Positions 16,799 through 25,597 of a stretch of 44,340 nt of DNA are shown in pieces (the stretch's first letter is position 1; each line of letters begins with the position of its first letter). The notes under the pieces were generated by a model. The model ran no database searches. It had not been told where the DNA came from and saw only the letters and a list, made by a program, of their open reading frames with translations. The DNA is taken from the NCBI GenBank assembly GCA_029004215.1, contig JAQULH010000008.1, positions 1 to 44,340 of the forward strand, given 5' to 3'. The stretch is from Patescibacteria group bacterium. Lineage in GTDB: Bacteria; Patescibacteriota; Patescibacteriia; 2-12-FULL-60-25. Made by a program: the position numbers and the translations under genes.

Positions 16799-17209
16799 AT
16801 GCTTATTCCGAGAAAAGTAAAACACAGAAAGTGGCAAAAAGGCCGCGGACGCAATGTTCGTATCGCTACGGACAAGGTCTTCTTGGCTTTTGGCGAATTT
16901 GGGCTCAAGGCCACCACGCCGGCCTGGCTGACTTCAAGGCAGATCGAAGCTTGCCGTCGCGTGCTGACGCGTTATACGCGCCGCGGCGGAAAAATTTGGA
17001 TCCGCGTTTTCCCTGACAAGCCAATCACCAAAGGCGGCAATGAAAAGCGCATGGGTGGAGGTAAGGGCGCTGTTGACCATTATGTAGCACCGGTCAGGCC
17101 AGGCACCATCATCTTTGAAATGGGTGGCGTTACGGAGAAGCAGGCCAAGGAAGCGTTGCTGCTGGCAGCTTATAAACTGCCATGCAAGACCCTGTATTTA
17201 ACCAGATAA
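16799..17209 (+). CDS. rplP: Large ribosomal subunit protein uL16
   Basis: A 136-residue uL16 near the A-site tRNA elbow. The start [18 protein letters not shown], the middle [10 protein letters not shown]-like block ([21 protein letters not shown]) and [20 protein letters not shown] are typical. Length equals the family norm. It follows rpsC by 15 nt. Confidence 0.97.
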   Translation: MLIPRKVKHRKWQKGRGRNVRIATDKVFLAFGEFGLKATTPAWLTSRQIEACRRVLTRYTRRGGKIWIRVFPDKPITKGGNEKRMGGGKGAVDHYVAPVRPGTIIFEMGGVTEKQAKEALLLAAYKLPCKTLYLTR

Positions 17210-17216
17210 GCAAATT

Positions 17217-17402
17217 ATGAAAGCCAAGGATTTAGTACAAATGACGCCCGTCGAGCTGAACGCAAAGGCGGCCGAACTGCGCGGATTGATCCGTGACCTT
17301 AGGTTTAAGGTCACGACCCGCCAGAACTCCAAAGTGCGCGACCTGAGGAAGGCCCGCAAAGATCTGGCCCGCGTCATGTCGGCTTTGGTATCCAACAAAT
17401 AA
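17217..17402 (+). CDS. rpmC: Large ribosomal subunit protein uL29
   Basis: A 61-residue helical-hairpin protein at the tunnel exit, beginning MKAKDLVQMTPVELNAKAAEL, with the conserved LRDLRFKV-type segment (IRDLRFKVTTRQ) and the basic KVRDLRKARKDLARV helix. Position between rplP and rpsQ confirms it. Confidence 0.95.
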   Translation: MKAKDLVQMTPVELNAKAAELRGLIRDLRFKVTTRQNSKVRDLRKARKDLARVMSALVSNK

Positions 17403-17406
17403 TAAT

Positions 17407-17682
17407 ATGACGACTGAAGTAACGCCCAAAACAACCAAGAGCCGCCGCCGGCTGATTGGGACCGTAGTCTCTGCCAAGATGACTAAGACGGTTGTGGTCC
17501 GTATTGACCGCACTGTCCAGCATCCAAAGTATGGCAAGAGCTATGCTGTTTCCAAAAAGTACAAGGTCCATGACGCCGAAGGTAAGGCCAAGGTTAATGA
17601 TGTGGTTGAAATCGAGGAGACGCGCCCCATGTCTGCTGATAAGCGCTGGCGTTATTTGCGGACAATAACCAAGAACGTATAA
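17407..17682 (+). CDS. rpsQ: Small ribosomal subunit protein uS17
   Basis: A 91-residue OB-fold protein. Signature strands: [38 protein letters not shown] and [19 protein letters not shown]. The first ~12 residues are a Thr/Lys-rich extension. It lies 4 nt after rpmC. Confidence 0.96.
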   Translation: MTTEVTPKTTKSRRRLIGTVVSAKMTKTVVVRIDRTVQHPKYGKSYAVSKKYKVHDAEGKAKVNDVVEIEETRPMSADKRWRYLRTITKNV

Positions 17683-17686
17683 AGCT

Positions 17687-18058
17687 ATGGTCCAACATCG
17701 AACAATGCTCACAGTGGCCGATAATACTGGTGCTAAAAAGCTCCAGTGTATCCGCGTGCTGGGCGGTTACCAAAAACGGACTGCCGGCGTAGGGGACATG
17801 ATCACCTGCGTTGTCAAGGAAGCTGTGCCCCACGGTACTGTCAAGAAATCTGACGTTGTGCACGCCGTTATCATCCGGACACACAAGGAAACTCGCCGCC
17901 CGGATGGCACTTATATCCGTTTCGACGACAACGCGGCCGTCATTATCGACAAGAAGACCCATGAGCCCAAGGGCACGCGCATTTTTGGACCGGTCGCCCG
18001 CGAGCTGCGCGGCCGCGGATACATGAAGATTATTTCGCTCGCGCCCGAAGTTTTGTAA
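17687..18058 (+). CDS. rplN: Large ribosomal subunit protein uL14
   Basis: A 123-residue uL14, part of an intersubunit bridge and the target of RsfS silencing. [31 protein letters not shown] and [20 protein letters not shown] are all intact; exact family length. Start 4 nt after rpsQ. Confidence 0.98.
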   Translation: MVQHRTMLTVADNTGAKKLQCIRVLGGYQKRTAGVGDMITCVVKEAVPHGTVKKSDVVHAVIIRTHKETRRPDGTYIRFDDNAAVIIDKKTHEPKGTRIFGPVARELRGRGYMKIISLAPEVL

Positions 18059-18064
18059 AAATAT

Positions 18065-18334
18065 ATGGCAAAGCTATTAATCAAAAAAGGCGACACGGTC
18101 GCCGTCACAGCAGGCAAGGACAAGGGCAAGACCGGCAAGGTAATGCAGTCTTTTCCTAAACTGAACCGCGTCGTCGTGGAAGGCATCAACGTCTGCAAGC
18201 GCCACTTACGCGCCCGCCGTAGCGGTGAAAAGGGTCAGACCGTAGAATTTTCGATGCCTTTGCACGCCTCGAATGTCATGCTGATTGATCCGTCCGGCAA
18301 GAAGATGCGCCATGATGACCGCCCAAAGGCCTAA
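18065..18334 (+). CDS. rplX: Large ribosomal subunit protein uL24
   Basis: An 89-residue KOW-domain protein that starts 50S assembly. The KOW motif is [20 protein letters not shown], followed by [18 protein letters not shown]. Slightly shorter than the ~103-residue E. coli form. It precedes rplE by 10 nt. Confidence 0.96.
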   Translation: MAKLLIKKGDTVAVTAGKDKGKTGKVMQSFPKLNRVVVEGINVCKRHLRARRSGEKGQTVEFSMPLHASNVMLIDPSGKKMRHDDRPKA

Positions 18335-18344
18335 TTTCGAATAT

Positions 18345-18881
18345 ATGACGCTAAAAGAACGCTACTCAAAAGAAATCGTGCCCCATCTTATGAAGACCCT
18401 GGGGGAAAAGAACCCCATGGCCGTTCCGGCTGTTAAGATGGTGACCGTGGCAGTTGGCATCCAGGCGACCCAGAAGGATGCTAAGTTTATAGATACAATC
18501 GAGCAGACATTGACGCGTATTACGGGGCAGAAACCGGTCGACACCAAGGCCAAAAAATCAGTGTCTGGCTTTAAAGTGCGCGAAGGCATGGTGGTCGGTA
18601 AGAGGGTTACTTTGCGCGGCGAGCGCATGTGGTCCTTCTTGGCCAAGTTGCTCACCTTCACTTTCCCTCGCATCACTGACTTCCGCGGCATTTCGGCCAA
18701 GTACATAGATTCAACCGGCAACCTTTCCGTTGGTTTCCGTGAGTACCTCTCATTCCCTGAGATTCGCCCTGATGAAGTGGAGCGGGTGCATGGCCTCCAG
18801 ATCGTAGTCACGACCAACGCAGGTACGCGCGAACGCGGCCTGGCCTTATTCAAGGAGCTTGGCTTCCCGTTCAATTCCTAA
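18345..18881 (+). CDS. rplE: Large ribosomal subunit protein uL5
   Basis: A 178-residue 5S rRNA-binding protein. Recognised by MTLKERYSKEIVPHLMK, the ITGQKPVDTKAKKSVSGFKVREG block and the C-terminal VTTNAGTRERGLALFKELGFPF. The ATG at 18345 gives the family length; an earlier in-frame ATG overlaps rplX. Confidence 0.97.
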   Translation: MTLKERYSKEIVPHLMKTLGEKNPMAVPAVKMVTVAVGIQATQKDAKFIDTIEQTLTRITGQKPVDTKAKKSVSGFKVREGMVVGKRVTLRGERMWSFLAKLLTFTFPRITDFRGISAKYIDSTGNLSVGFREYLSFPEIRPDEVERVHGLQIVVTTNAGTRERGLALFKELGFPFNS

Positions 18882-18890
18882 CAATGACTT

Positions 18891-19076
18891 ATGGCAACTG
18901 AAAATCAAATCGCCAAATCAAGGCGTAAGCCCAAGTTCAGCACGCGGCACGTAAACCGTTGCTGGCGTTGCGGCAGGCGACACGGCTACCTGAGGGATTT
19001 TGCCCTCTGCAGAATCTGCTTCCGTGAGTTGGCCAACCGCGGCGAATTGCCGGGCATTAAAAAATCCAGCTGGTAA
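18891..19076 (+). CDS. rpsN: Small ribosomal subunit protein uS14, zinc-binding type
   Basis: A 61-residue protein with the C-x2-C ... C-x2-C zinc ribbon ([10 protein letters not shown] and [10 protein letters not shown]) of the short uS14 form, ending [11 protein letters not shown]. uS14 helps assemble the 30S head near uS3 and uS10. Standard spc-operon position between rplE and rpsH. Confidence 0.97.
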   Translation: MATENQIAKSRRKPKFSTRHVNRCWRCGRRHGYLRDFALCRICFRELANRGELPGIKKSSW

Positions 19077-19084
19077 AAAAAGTT

Positions 19085-19477
19085 ATGATTACCGATCCAA
19101 TTAGCGATTTCCTGACGCGCATCCGCAACGCACAGGCTGCGAACCACACAGTCCTGAGTTTGCCTTCTTCCAAGATTAAGTTGGCTTTGGCCAAGATTTT
19201 GGAAACTGAAGGCTATGTTACTGGCGTCGAAGTGACCCAAGAAGGCCATAAAGCCACCTTGGTCGTCCATTTGAAGTACAATGGCAAACAACCGGCCATC
19301 AAGTCCATCAAGCGCATATCCACACCAGGACGCCGGGTTTATCGCCAGTACGATACCCTGCCGCGTGTTTTGAGCGATCTGGGTATTGCCATAGTCTCGA
19401 CTTCCACCGGCCTCATGACCAACAAACAGGCGCGCAAGCGGCACTTGGGTGGCGAAATAATTTGCGAAGTCTACTAA
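19085..19477 (+). CDS. rpsH: Small ribosomal subunit protein uS8
   Basis: A 130-residue uS8, a central-domain 16S rRNA binder that in E. coli represses the spc operon. Begins MITDPISDFLTRIRNAQAAN and contains the C-terminal GIAIVSTSTGLMTNKQARKR motif. Typical length; lies 8 nt after rpsN. Confidence 0.97.
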   Translation: MITDPISDFLTRIRNAQAANHTVLSLPSSKIKLALAKILETEGYVTGVEVTQEGHKATLVVHLKYNGKQPAIKSIKRISTPGRRVYRQYDTLPRVLSDLGIAIVSTSTGLMTNKQARKRHLGGEIICEVY

Positions 19478-19481
19478 TGAT

Positions 19482-20030
19482 ATGTCACGCATAGGAAAAA
19501 AAGCGATTACCATCCCTTCGGGCGTAGAGTTCGCCCTGCAGGGGAGACAAGCCGCCGTCAAAGGGCCGAAAGGCAACCTCAGCATTGGCATACCAGAAAA
19601 TGTCACCGTTGAACTGTCAGCTGACAAGAAAGAAGTTTTGGTGACTGTCGAGAAGCCGGACGATATCAACCAGCGCGCGCTGTGGGGTTTGGCCAGACAG
19701 CTCATAGCCAATGCCGTGGCTGGTGTCCAAAAACCTTTTGAGAAATCCTTGGAGTTTGTGGGCGTTGGTTTCCGCGTTGCTTTGGAAGGTAAGAACCTGA
19801 ATATGGAAGTCGGTTTTTCGCATCCAGTTAAGATGGCCTTGCCAGCCGGCATTCAAGCCGCAGTCGATAAACAAGTAGTGACTGTTTCCGGAGTGGACAA
19901 GCAACAAGTGGGCGAATTTGCCGCTCGTATCCGCCGCGTCAAGCCACCAGAGCCTTATAAGGGCAAAGGCATCAAATACACAACCGAAACCATCCGCCGC
20001 AAGGCAGGTAAGGCGGCTGCTAAGGCCTAA
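19482..20030 (+). CDS. rplF: Large ribosomal subunit protein uL6
   Basis: A 182-residue uL6 near the sarcin-ricin loop. [17 protein letters not shown] starts it; the [25 protein letters not shown] stretch (in parts) and the C-terminal [16 protein letters not shown] motif are typical. The short tail is Ala/Lys-rich. It lies 4 nt after rpsH. Confidence 0.97.
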   Translation: MSRIGKKAITIPSGVEFALQGRQAAVKGPKGNLSIGIPENVTVELSADKKEVLVTVEKPDDINQRALWGLARQLIANAVAGVQKPFEKSLEFVGVGFRVALEGKNLNMEVGFSHPVKMALPAGIQAAVDKQVVTVSGVDKQQVGEFAARIRRVKPPEPYKGKGIKYTTETIRRKAGKAAAKA

Positions 20031-20041
20031 TTTTAAGAGCT

Positions 20042-20401
20042 ATGAAACAAGCTAAAGCCAAACAAGCACAAAAGCTGCGCCGCATCCGCCGCGTACGCGC
20101 CAAGATCAAAGGCACAGCCGAGTGCCCGCGTCTTAGCGTCAGGCGTTCGCTCAAGCATCTTTATGCTCAGTTAATTGACGACGTGAAGGGCAAGACTTTG
20201 GTTGCCGTTTCCGACCTTGAACTCAAAGCCAAGGCAGGGACTCCGCGTTTAGAGATAGCCAGCCTGATCGGCAAGGCTATTGCTGAGAAGGCCCAAGCCA
20301 AAGGCCTTAAATGCGTGGTATTCGACCGTCGCGACAAACGTTATCATGGCCGAGTGAAAGCTGTGGCCGAAGGCGCCCGCGAAGGCGGACTTGAATTATA
20401 A
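20042..20401 (+). CDS. rplR: Large ribosomal subunit protein uL18
   Basis: A 119-residue 5S rRNA-binding protein. Conserved parts: [41 protein letters not shown], and the C-terminal [25 protein letters not shown] (shown in part). Standard length and position before rpsE. Confidence 0.97.
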   Translation: MKQAKAKQAQKLRRIRRVRAKIKGTAECPRLSVRRSLKHLYAQLIDDVKGKTLVAVSDLELKAKAGTPRLEIASLIGKAIAEKAQAKGLKCVVFDRRDKRYHGRVKAVAEGAREGGLEL

Positions 20402-20407
20402 AAATTT

Positions 20408-21091
20408 ATGACTGAAGAGATCCAACAACCAGTGGAAGCCGCAGCTGTGGCAACCGCAACGCCAGTTCTGGCCGATGTGCCTGAAGAGGCCCAAAAGAAG
20501 CGCTTTAACAAAAGCGCTAGGCCCCAGCGTGGCGGCGGAGGCCGTGGCGGACGCGGCGGTAACAGCCGCAGGCCGGGAGCTGAGGTGCCGGCTGAATCCG
20601 ACTATGAGGAAAAGAATATCGAGGTGGCGCGTGTCACCCGCGTGACCAAAGGTGGTAAGCGCATGCGCTTTCGGGTTTTGTCTGTGATTGGCAACCACAA
20701 AGGCCGCGCCGGTTTCGGCTTGGCTAAAGGCCTGGATGTGGCGGCTGCCACATCCAAAGCCACGACCAAGGCTCGTAAGTCTTTAATTACTTTGCCCCTG
20801 GTTAATGAAACTATTCCCCATGCTGTTGAAGCCAAGTTTGCAGCTGCCCGCATCATCCTAAAACCAGCTCCTAAAGGTACTGGAGTAAAAGCCGGTGGTC
20901 CGGTGCGTGCTGTTTTGGAACTGGCCGGTGTGCCTAACGTTTCAGCTAAGATTTTGGGATCCAAGAATAAAGTCAATAATGTCAAAGCAGTTTTCAAGGC
21001 TTTGAGGCTTTTGTCTTCCCCGGTTAAGGCTAATGGACAGACAGAAGGCCCAGAGACACAACCTGCCTCCGGTCAACCGGTCGCAGTCTAA
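20408..21091 (+). CDS. rpsE: Small ribosomal subunit protein uS5 with an RGG-rich N-terminal extension
   Basis: A 227-residue uS5, longer than the ~165-residue norm. The core (residues ~60-205) shows ARVTRVTKGGKRMRFRVLSVI, GNHKGRAGFGLAKGLDVAAA and GTGVKAGGPVRAVLELAG. Before it lies a Gly/Arg-rich stretch, QRGGGGRGGRGGNSRRPG (residues ~39-56), resembling an RNA-binding RGG box, and after it a ~20-residue Gln/Pro/Gly tail. uS5 takes part in decoding fidelity and mRNA helicase activity at the entry site. The next gene is rplO; rpmD is absent. Confidence 0.96.
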   Translation: MTEEIQQPVEAAAVATATPVLADVPEEAQKKRFNKSARPQRGGGGRGGRGGNSRRPGAEVPAESDYEEKNIEVARVTRVTKGGKRMRFRVLSVIGNHKGRAGFGLAKGLDVAAATSKATTKARKSLITLPLVNETIPHAVEAKFAAARIILKPAPKGTGVKAGGPVRAVLELAGVPNVSAKILGSKNKVNNVKAVFKALRLLSSPVKANGQTEGPETQPASGQPVAV

Positions 21092-21102
21092 ACTAAAAAA
21101 GT

Positions 21103-21543
21103 ATGAGCATTGCAATGCACACCTTAAAACCTGCCAAGGGTTCAACGACCCGTAAGTTTCGTATTGGCCGGGGTAACGCTTCCGGACGCGGCACCACAGC
21201 CGGACGCGGCACCAAAGGCCAAAGGGCCAGGGCCGGAGGCCGCAACAAGTTGAAGCTTAAAGGCATGAGGCAGATGCTTTTGTCTTTCCCTAAAAATCGC
21301 GGGTTCAGGTCACTTTATGTCAAGGCAGAAGTAGTGTCCCTGGAGCGCTTGGGCAAGACTTTTAAGAAACCGGAAACAATTACGCTGGCCTTGCTTAAGA
21401 AGTCCGGTTTGGTGAACAAGCAGGCCCTCAGCGCCAAGATTGTTGGCAAGGGTGAAATCAAACTAGCTTTCAAGTTGCAAGGAGTAACTGCTACCAAGGC
21501 CGCCACTGAAGCAATTGAGAAGGCAGGCGGTAAGGTTAACTAA
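21103..21543 (+). CDS. rplO: Large ribosomal subunit protein uL15
   Basis: A 146-residue uL15. The core begins MHTLKPAKGSTTRKFRIGRG and carries the Gly/Arg-rich segment GRGTTAGRGTKGQRARAG typical of the family. Two ATGs are possible (21103 and 21115); the second matches the family N-terminus better, but the first cannot be excluded. It directly follows rpsE, where most bacteria have rpmD (uL30). Confidence 0.96.
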   Translation: MSIAMHTLKPAKGSTTRKFRIGRGNASGRGTTAGRGTKGQRARAGGRNKLKLKGMRQMLLSFPKNRGFRSLYVKAEVVSLERLGKTFKKPETITLALLKKSGLVNKQALSAKIVGKGEIKLAFKLQGVTATKAATEAIEKAGGKVN

Positions 21544-21575
21544 ATACAGCGGGCGTGATAACTTATTGAGCGATT

Positions 21576-22853
21576 ATGTGGGAAAAAATCTTGAACGCCT
21601 GGAAGGTCAAGGAAGTGCGCAATGGCCTGTTGTTTGTCTTGGCTACCATGATCCTATTTCGGATCACGGCGCATATCCCGTTGCCTGGTATTGATTTGGT
21701 GGCTTTAAGGCGCTTTTTTGAGGGTAACCAGGTCTTGGGCATGTTGAGCCTGTTTTCGGGCGGTACGATCAGTACTTTTTCTGTCGTGGCCCTGGGCGTT
21801 GCCCCATACATCACGGCTAGCATTATCTTCCAGCTCCTGGCCATGATTGTGCCTAAGCTCGAAGAGATCCAAAAAGAAGGAGAGAGCGGCCAGCGGCGCA
21901 TCAACCAATGGACCAGGTTGTTGACTGTCCCGCTGTCCATCCTCCAGGCTTTTAGCTTGATTTCGATGTTGCGCCAATCCCAGATGCAGATCATGACCCG
22001 CACGGACATCTTCCATATTGTGGCCCTGGTTTGTACGGTTACGGCCGGCACCATGTTCTTGATGTGGCTGGGTGAATTGATTTCCGAAAAGAAAGTCGGT
22101 AACGGCATGTCGCTTTTGATTTTTGCCGGCATTTTGGCCAGTCTGCCGCAGTCGTTCTCGCGGTTCATGGCCACTTATGACTCATCGCAATGGGTATTCA
22201 TTGCGGTTTATGGCGTTATAGCCATAGTCACTGTGGTCGGCGTGGTTTTCGTCAACGAAGCAGTGCGTAATGTGCCTGTGCAGTATGCCCGCCAAGTTAG
22301 GGGGCAGGGTACTCTTTCGGGTGGAGTTGCCACGCATTTGCCACTTAAGCTCATCATGGCCGGCGTGATCCCGATCATCTTTGCCATCTCAATGATGCTT
22401 ATCCCGTCGCTTCTGGCGCAATTTTTCGTACATGCACGGACAGCGTGGTTAGGCGCGGCCGCTCAATGGGTCTTGACCACCATGCAGAACCAATGGGTTT
22501 ATAGCGTATTATATTTTGTCTTGGTTTTTGCCTTCACTTACTTTTATACGGCTGTTATTTTCCATCCGGATAAAATTGCTGAGAATTTGCAGAAGCAGGG
22601 AGGTTTTATACCGGGCATTCGCCCAGGCAAGCCTACGAGTGAGTACCTCAACCTGGTGATTAACCGTTTGAACTTCTTCGGCGCAGCGTTTTTGGGAGCC
22701 ATTGCCGTGCTCCCACAGCTTGTAAGTGGAATTGGCGGGTCACAGATCCTGGCTATTGGCGGCACTTCACTTTTAATCGTGGTTTCGGTTGTCATTGAAT
22801 CAGTCAAACAAATCGAGGCTCAGGTCACCATGCGGCAGTACGATGCGTACTAA
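21576..22853 (+). CDS. secY: Protein translocase subunit SecY
   Basis: A 425-residue protein with ten hydrophobic helices forming the Sec channel. Typical segments: ITAHIPLPGIDLVALRRFF in the plug/TM1-2 region, SLFSGGTISTFSVVALGVAPYITASI (in parts), SEKKVGNGMSLLIFAGIL, and the C-terminal GFIPGIRPGKPTSEYL loop contacting the ribosome and SecA. It closes the spc operon and is followed by a strong terminator. SecE and SecG are not in the window. Confidence 0.97.
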   Translation: MWEKILNAWKVKEVRNGLLFVLATMILFRITAHIPLPGIDLVALRRFFEGNQVLGMLSLFSGGTISTFSVVALGVAPYITASIIFQLLAMIVPKLEEIQKEGESGQRRINQWTRLLTVPLSILQAFSLISMLRQSQMQIMTRTDIFHIVALVCTVTAGTMFLMWLGELISEKKVGNGMSLLIFAGILASLPQSFSRFMATYDSSQWVFIAVYGVIAIVTVVGVVFVNEAVRNVPVQYARQVRGQGTLSGGVATHLPLKLIMAGVIPIIFAISMMLIPSLLAQFFVHARTAWLGAAAQWVLTTMQNQWVYSVLYFVLVFAFTYFYTAVIFHPDKIAENLQKQGGFIPGIRPGKPTSEYLNLVINRLNFFGAAFLGAIAVLPQLVSGIGGSQILAIGGTSLLIVVSVVIESVKQIEAQVTMRQYDAY

Positions 22854-22867
22854 CTAACCAACAATAA

Positions 22868-22895
22868 AAAATCCCTGCTTGAACGCAGGGATTTT
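22868..22895 (+). terminator. Terminator after secY
   Basis: AAAATCCCTGC (22868-22878), TTGAAC loop, GCAGGGATTTT (22885-22895): an 11-bp perfect stem with a T run, 15 nt after the secY stop. It ends the ribosomal protein operon. Confidence 0.9.
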
Positions 22896-22920
22896 AATAT
22901 CAAGAAGTTTGAGGTAAGAT

Positions 22921-23754
22921 GTGTCAGCTGTGAGTGATACTGAACAACGACTAAAGAAAGGCGGACAGCCAGGCTGGAAATGGTCGCATATTGTTTTTTT
23001 AGCTGGCTATTTCCTGATCCTTTACCTGATTTATTGGTTACTTTCAACCAAGAATTTTTTAGTGCCCAATTTAATCTATTGGTTGGTAGCTTTCTTAGCT
23101 TCACTCACCATCCTGCTCATGGTCTTGGGCATACTGAAAAAGAACATCTCATATGTTTGGTGGGAAGTTTTGCTTTTGGTTTTTGGATTTAGCGGGGTTT
23201 GGATTTTAGCTTTGGCAGTTTTGCCTTTTTGGGCAGCCGTCATGGTAGCCGGAGGCATGGTCCTATTGCCTTACATTTGGCCACTGACTCTTTGGCATGA
23301 CTTAACATTTGTCTTAGGTTCAATGGGCATCGGGCTTTTTCTTGCCATCCGTTTTCCGTTTAGCGTCTTGCTGGTTTGTTCCTTGGGGGTTATTGCTTAT
23401 GAATATTCAAGGCAAAAGCAAACCCAGATGGCTACTTTGCTTTCGGAAGCTTTTCGCACTGGTTTGCCGCCAGGCATCCTTTTGCCGATTAAGCCCATTG
23501 GTTGGCTCAAGGTTATTGAAGAGACGTGGCAAGCCGGCAGCGGCATGGTCATCAGTTTGTTGCCCTTAATCATGCTGTCGGCTATTGGCATGCGGCTGGC
23601 GCATGTTGGTTGGTATTGGTACTTACCCATGGTAGCTACTGTGCTCGCGGCTGAAGTCATATGGGGTCATGATAAACAGAACCGTCTGCGGAGTTGGATT
23701 TTTCTAGCGGTTGCGGTAGGATTTTATGCCCTGATGGGCATAATCAACTTATGA
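22921..23754 (+). CDS. Polytopic membrane protein, unknown (possible degenerate presenilin-like fold)
   Basis: A 277-residue protein with about eight hydrophobic helices and a short polar N-terminus. The start is a GTG with GAGGT six bases upstream; a second in-frame GTG lies at 22930. In the second half, VIAYEYSRQKQTQMATLL then a PIKPIG loop and QAGSGMVISLLPL recall, at the same spacing, the YD ... GxGD ... P pattern of presenilin-type intramembrane aspartyl proteases, but both catalytic Asp positions would be replaced (E and M). That reading is weak. It overlaps adk by 4 nt (ATGA) and probably shares its transcript. Confidence 0.75.
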   Translation: MSAVSDTEQRLKKGGQPGWKWSHIVFLAGYFLILYLIYWLLSTKNFLVPNLIYWLVAFLASLTILLMVLGILKKNISYVWWEVLLLVFGFSGVWILALAVLPFWAAVMVAGGMVLLPYIWPLTLWHDLTFVLGSMGIGLFLAIRFPFSVLLVCSLGVIAYEYSRQKQTQMATLLSEAFRTGLPPGILLPIKPIGWLKVIEETWQAGSGMVISLLPLIMLSAIGMRLAHVGWYWYLPMVATVLAAEVIWGHDKQNRLRSWIFLAVAVGFYALMGIINL

Positions 23755-24410
23755 AGAACAAGCATCTTTGCTCCGTGATATTTGGCCCCCAAGGCAGCGG
23801 CAAGGGGACCCAAGGCACGCTTTTGGCTGAAAGGCTGAATATCCCCCTGATTGGCGCTGGGGAGCTGTTTCGCAATGAAATAACCGAGAACTCAACACTT
23901 GGCAACCTCGTGGCCCAGTATGTGAACCAGGGCCTCCTGGTGCCTGATGAGCTGGTGAATGCTGTCATGGCCAGGCACTTGAAACGCGTGGATTTGTCGC
24001 GTGGTTTTATATTGGATGGTTATCCGCGCAACATTGAGCAAGCCGAGGCGCTTGATCGCATTCTGCCCATCAACTTAGCTGTCCAGCTTAAGATTGATGA
24101 CACGGAAGTAGTCAGGCGCTTGAGCGGCCGGATGCAGTGCCCAAAATGCAAAAGCGTTTACCACGAAACAGAGGCGCCGCCTGTTAAAAAAGGCATTTGT
24201 TCACTTTGCGGTACGCCCTTAATCAAACGTGAAGACGATAAAGAAGAGGTTATCAAGCTTCGTCTTCAAGCCTATCATTATATGACAGCGCCTTTGGCTG
24301 GTTATTACCGCCAACGCGGAGTCTTGCTTGTCATCAACGGCGAACAGCCAATTAATTACGTGTTTGAAGATATTGTAAAGAAAATTTCTAAATTAGGGTT
24401 CGCGGTGTAA
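23751..24410 (+). CDS. adk: Adenylate kinase with zinc lid
   Basis: A 219-residue enzyme interconverting ATP + AMP and 2 ADP. P-loop VIFGPQGSGKGTQG; AMP site GELFRNE and DGYPRNIEQAE; the LID carries two Cys pairs (CPKCKSVYHE and CSLCGTPL) that bind zinc as in Gram-positive-type enzymes, and RKDD-type residues follow (REDDKEEVIKLRLQAY). The start overlaps the previous stop by 4 nt. An upstream in-frame ATG lies inside the membrane protein gene. It is followed 2 nt later by map, the classical secY-adk-map order. Confidence 0.97.
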   Translation: MKNKHLCSVIFGPQGSGKGTQGTLLAERLNIPLIGAGELFRNEITENSTLGNLVAQYVNQGLLVPDELVNAVMARHLKRVDLSRGFILDGYPRNIEQAEALDRILPINLAVQLKIDDTEVVRRLSGRMQCPKCKSVYHETEAPPVKKGICSLCGTPLIKREDDKEEVIKLRLQAYHYMTAPLAGYYRQRGVLLVINGEQPINYVFEDIVKKISKLGFAV

Positions 24411-24412
24411 AT

Positions 24413-25195
24413 ATGATTACCATTAAAACAGCCGAAGAAATCGAGAAGATGAAACAAGGCGGAAAAATACTTTCCCAAGTTTTGTCGCAAGTCATGGCCG
24501 CCTGCGTTCCCGGAGCCCATACCGAAGAGCTAGATCGCATAGCGCGCGAAGGTATAGTCAAGGCCAATGGCAAGCCGTCTTTTTTGCATTATCAAATTTC
24601 TGATGTCGATCCTCCTTATCCGTCTACGGTCTGTATTTCCATTAACGAAGAAGTGGTACATGGCCTGGCGACTCCCAACCGTGTGATTAAGGAGGGTGAT
24701 TTGGTAGGGCTGGATATTGGCATGTGGTATGAAGGCCTGGCAACAGATATGGCAGCTACGGTTTGTGTGGGCAAAGCCACTTCAGAAGCTCGAGAGCTTT
24801 CTCAAGATACTCGGGAATCATTGAAGCTCGGCCTGGCCGTCATTAAAGAAGGTGCTTGGCTGCATGAAATCAGCCAGGCTATCGAGGGCTATCTCGCACC
24901 AAAAGGCTATGGCATTATCCGCGATTTATGTGGCCATGGCGTGGGATATTCTGTCCACGAAGATCCGCAAATACCGAATTATCACGAGCGCCGTCACAAG
25001 CCGGTCAAACTCAAAGCGGGCATGTGCTTGGCCATTGAGCCTATGGTTTCGCTAGGGGATTGGCGCATCAAACAAAAAGACGATGGTTGGACTTACGTAA
25101 CAGCTGACAAATCTTTGGCCGCGCATTGGGAAGTTACCATCGTAGTCACTAAGAGCGGTTTTGAATTTGTAACTCCTTGGCCGGACAAAGTATGA
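24413..25195 (+). CDS. map: Methionine aminopeptidase, type I
   Basis: A 260-residue metallo-enzyme that removes the initiator Met. The five metal ligands are in place: D in GLDIGMWYEG and ATDMAATV, H in CGHGVGYSVHEDP, E in AIEPMVSLG and E in AAHWEVTIVVT. The substrate-binding loop FLHYQISDVDPPYPSTVCISINEEVVHG is recognised in parts. Family length. It overlaps ruvX by 4 nt. Unlike the usual arrangement, infA, rpmJ and the alpha operon do not follow. Confidence 0.97.
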   Translation: MITIKTAEEIEKMKQGGKILSQVLSQVMAACVPGAHTEELDRIAREGIVKANGKPSFLHYQISDVDPPYPSTVCISINEEVVHGLATPNRVIKEGDLVGLDIGMWYEGLATDMAATVCVGKATSEARELSQDTRESLKLGLAVIKEGAWLHEISQAIEGYLAPKGYGIIRDLCGHGVGYSVHEDPQIPNYHERRHKPVKLKAGMCLAIEPMVSLGDWRIKQKDDGWTYVTADKSLAAHWEVTIVVTKSGFEFVTPWPDKV

Positions 25196-25593
25196 GGTTG
25201 CTTGGCATTGATTACGGAGAACGCAAGATTGGCGTGGCCATGGGCGACACGGAAACGAATGTTGCCAGCCCTTGGGTTATTATCGAAAACGTGGGGCATG
25301 GTGATGCTATCAAACAAATCAAGTTAATCTGTGAGCGCGAAGGAGTGGAACGGGTGGTGGTGGGCATCCCTAAGATGCTGCGCGACACGTCAGCGGAAAA
25401 TGAACAAATTAGGTCAATCAGGCGTTTTGCCGATGACTTGCGCAAAGAAAATATTCCGGTAGATGAAGCGGACGAGATGTTAACCAGCGCCCAAGCGCAA
25501 TATTATTTGCACCAAACCAATTCTAAAGCGCAAGATGATGATGTAGCCGCCTCAATCATGCTGCAATCCCACCTTGATCGACTGCAAAGTTAA
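25192..25593 (+). CDS. ruvX: Putative pre-16S rRNA nuclease / Holliday junction resolvase-like RuvX (YqgF)
   Basis: A 133-residue RNase H-fold protein. MRLLGIDYGERKIGVAMGD carries the first acidic residue, VVVGIPKML the second strand, and DEADEMLTSAQAQ plus QDDDVAASIMLQ the other catalytic acids. YqgF proteins process the 5' end of 16S rRNA; a recombination role is also annotated. The ATG overlaps the map stop, so the two are coupled. Confidence 0.9.
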   Translation: MRLLGIDYGERKIGVAMGDTETNVASPWVIIENVGHGDAIKQIKLICEREGVERVVVGIPKMLRDTSAENEQIRSIRRFADDLRKENIPVDEADEMLTSAQAQYYLHQTNSKAQDDDVAASIMLQSHLDRLQS

Positions 25594-25597
25594 TTTT

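Noticed and set aside
18986-19852. 288-codon minus-strand frame across rpsN, rpsH and rplF
   Set aside because: Overlaps three certain ribosomal protein genes and shows no motif.
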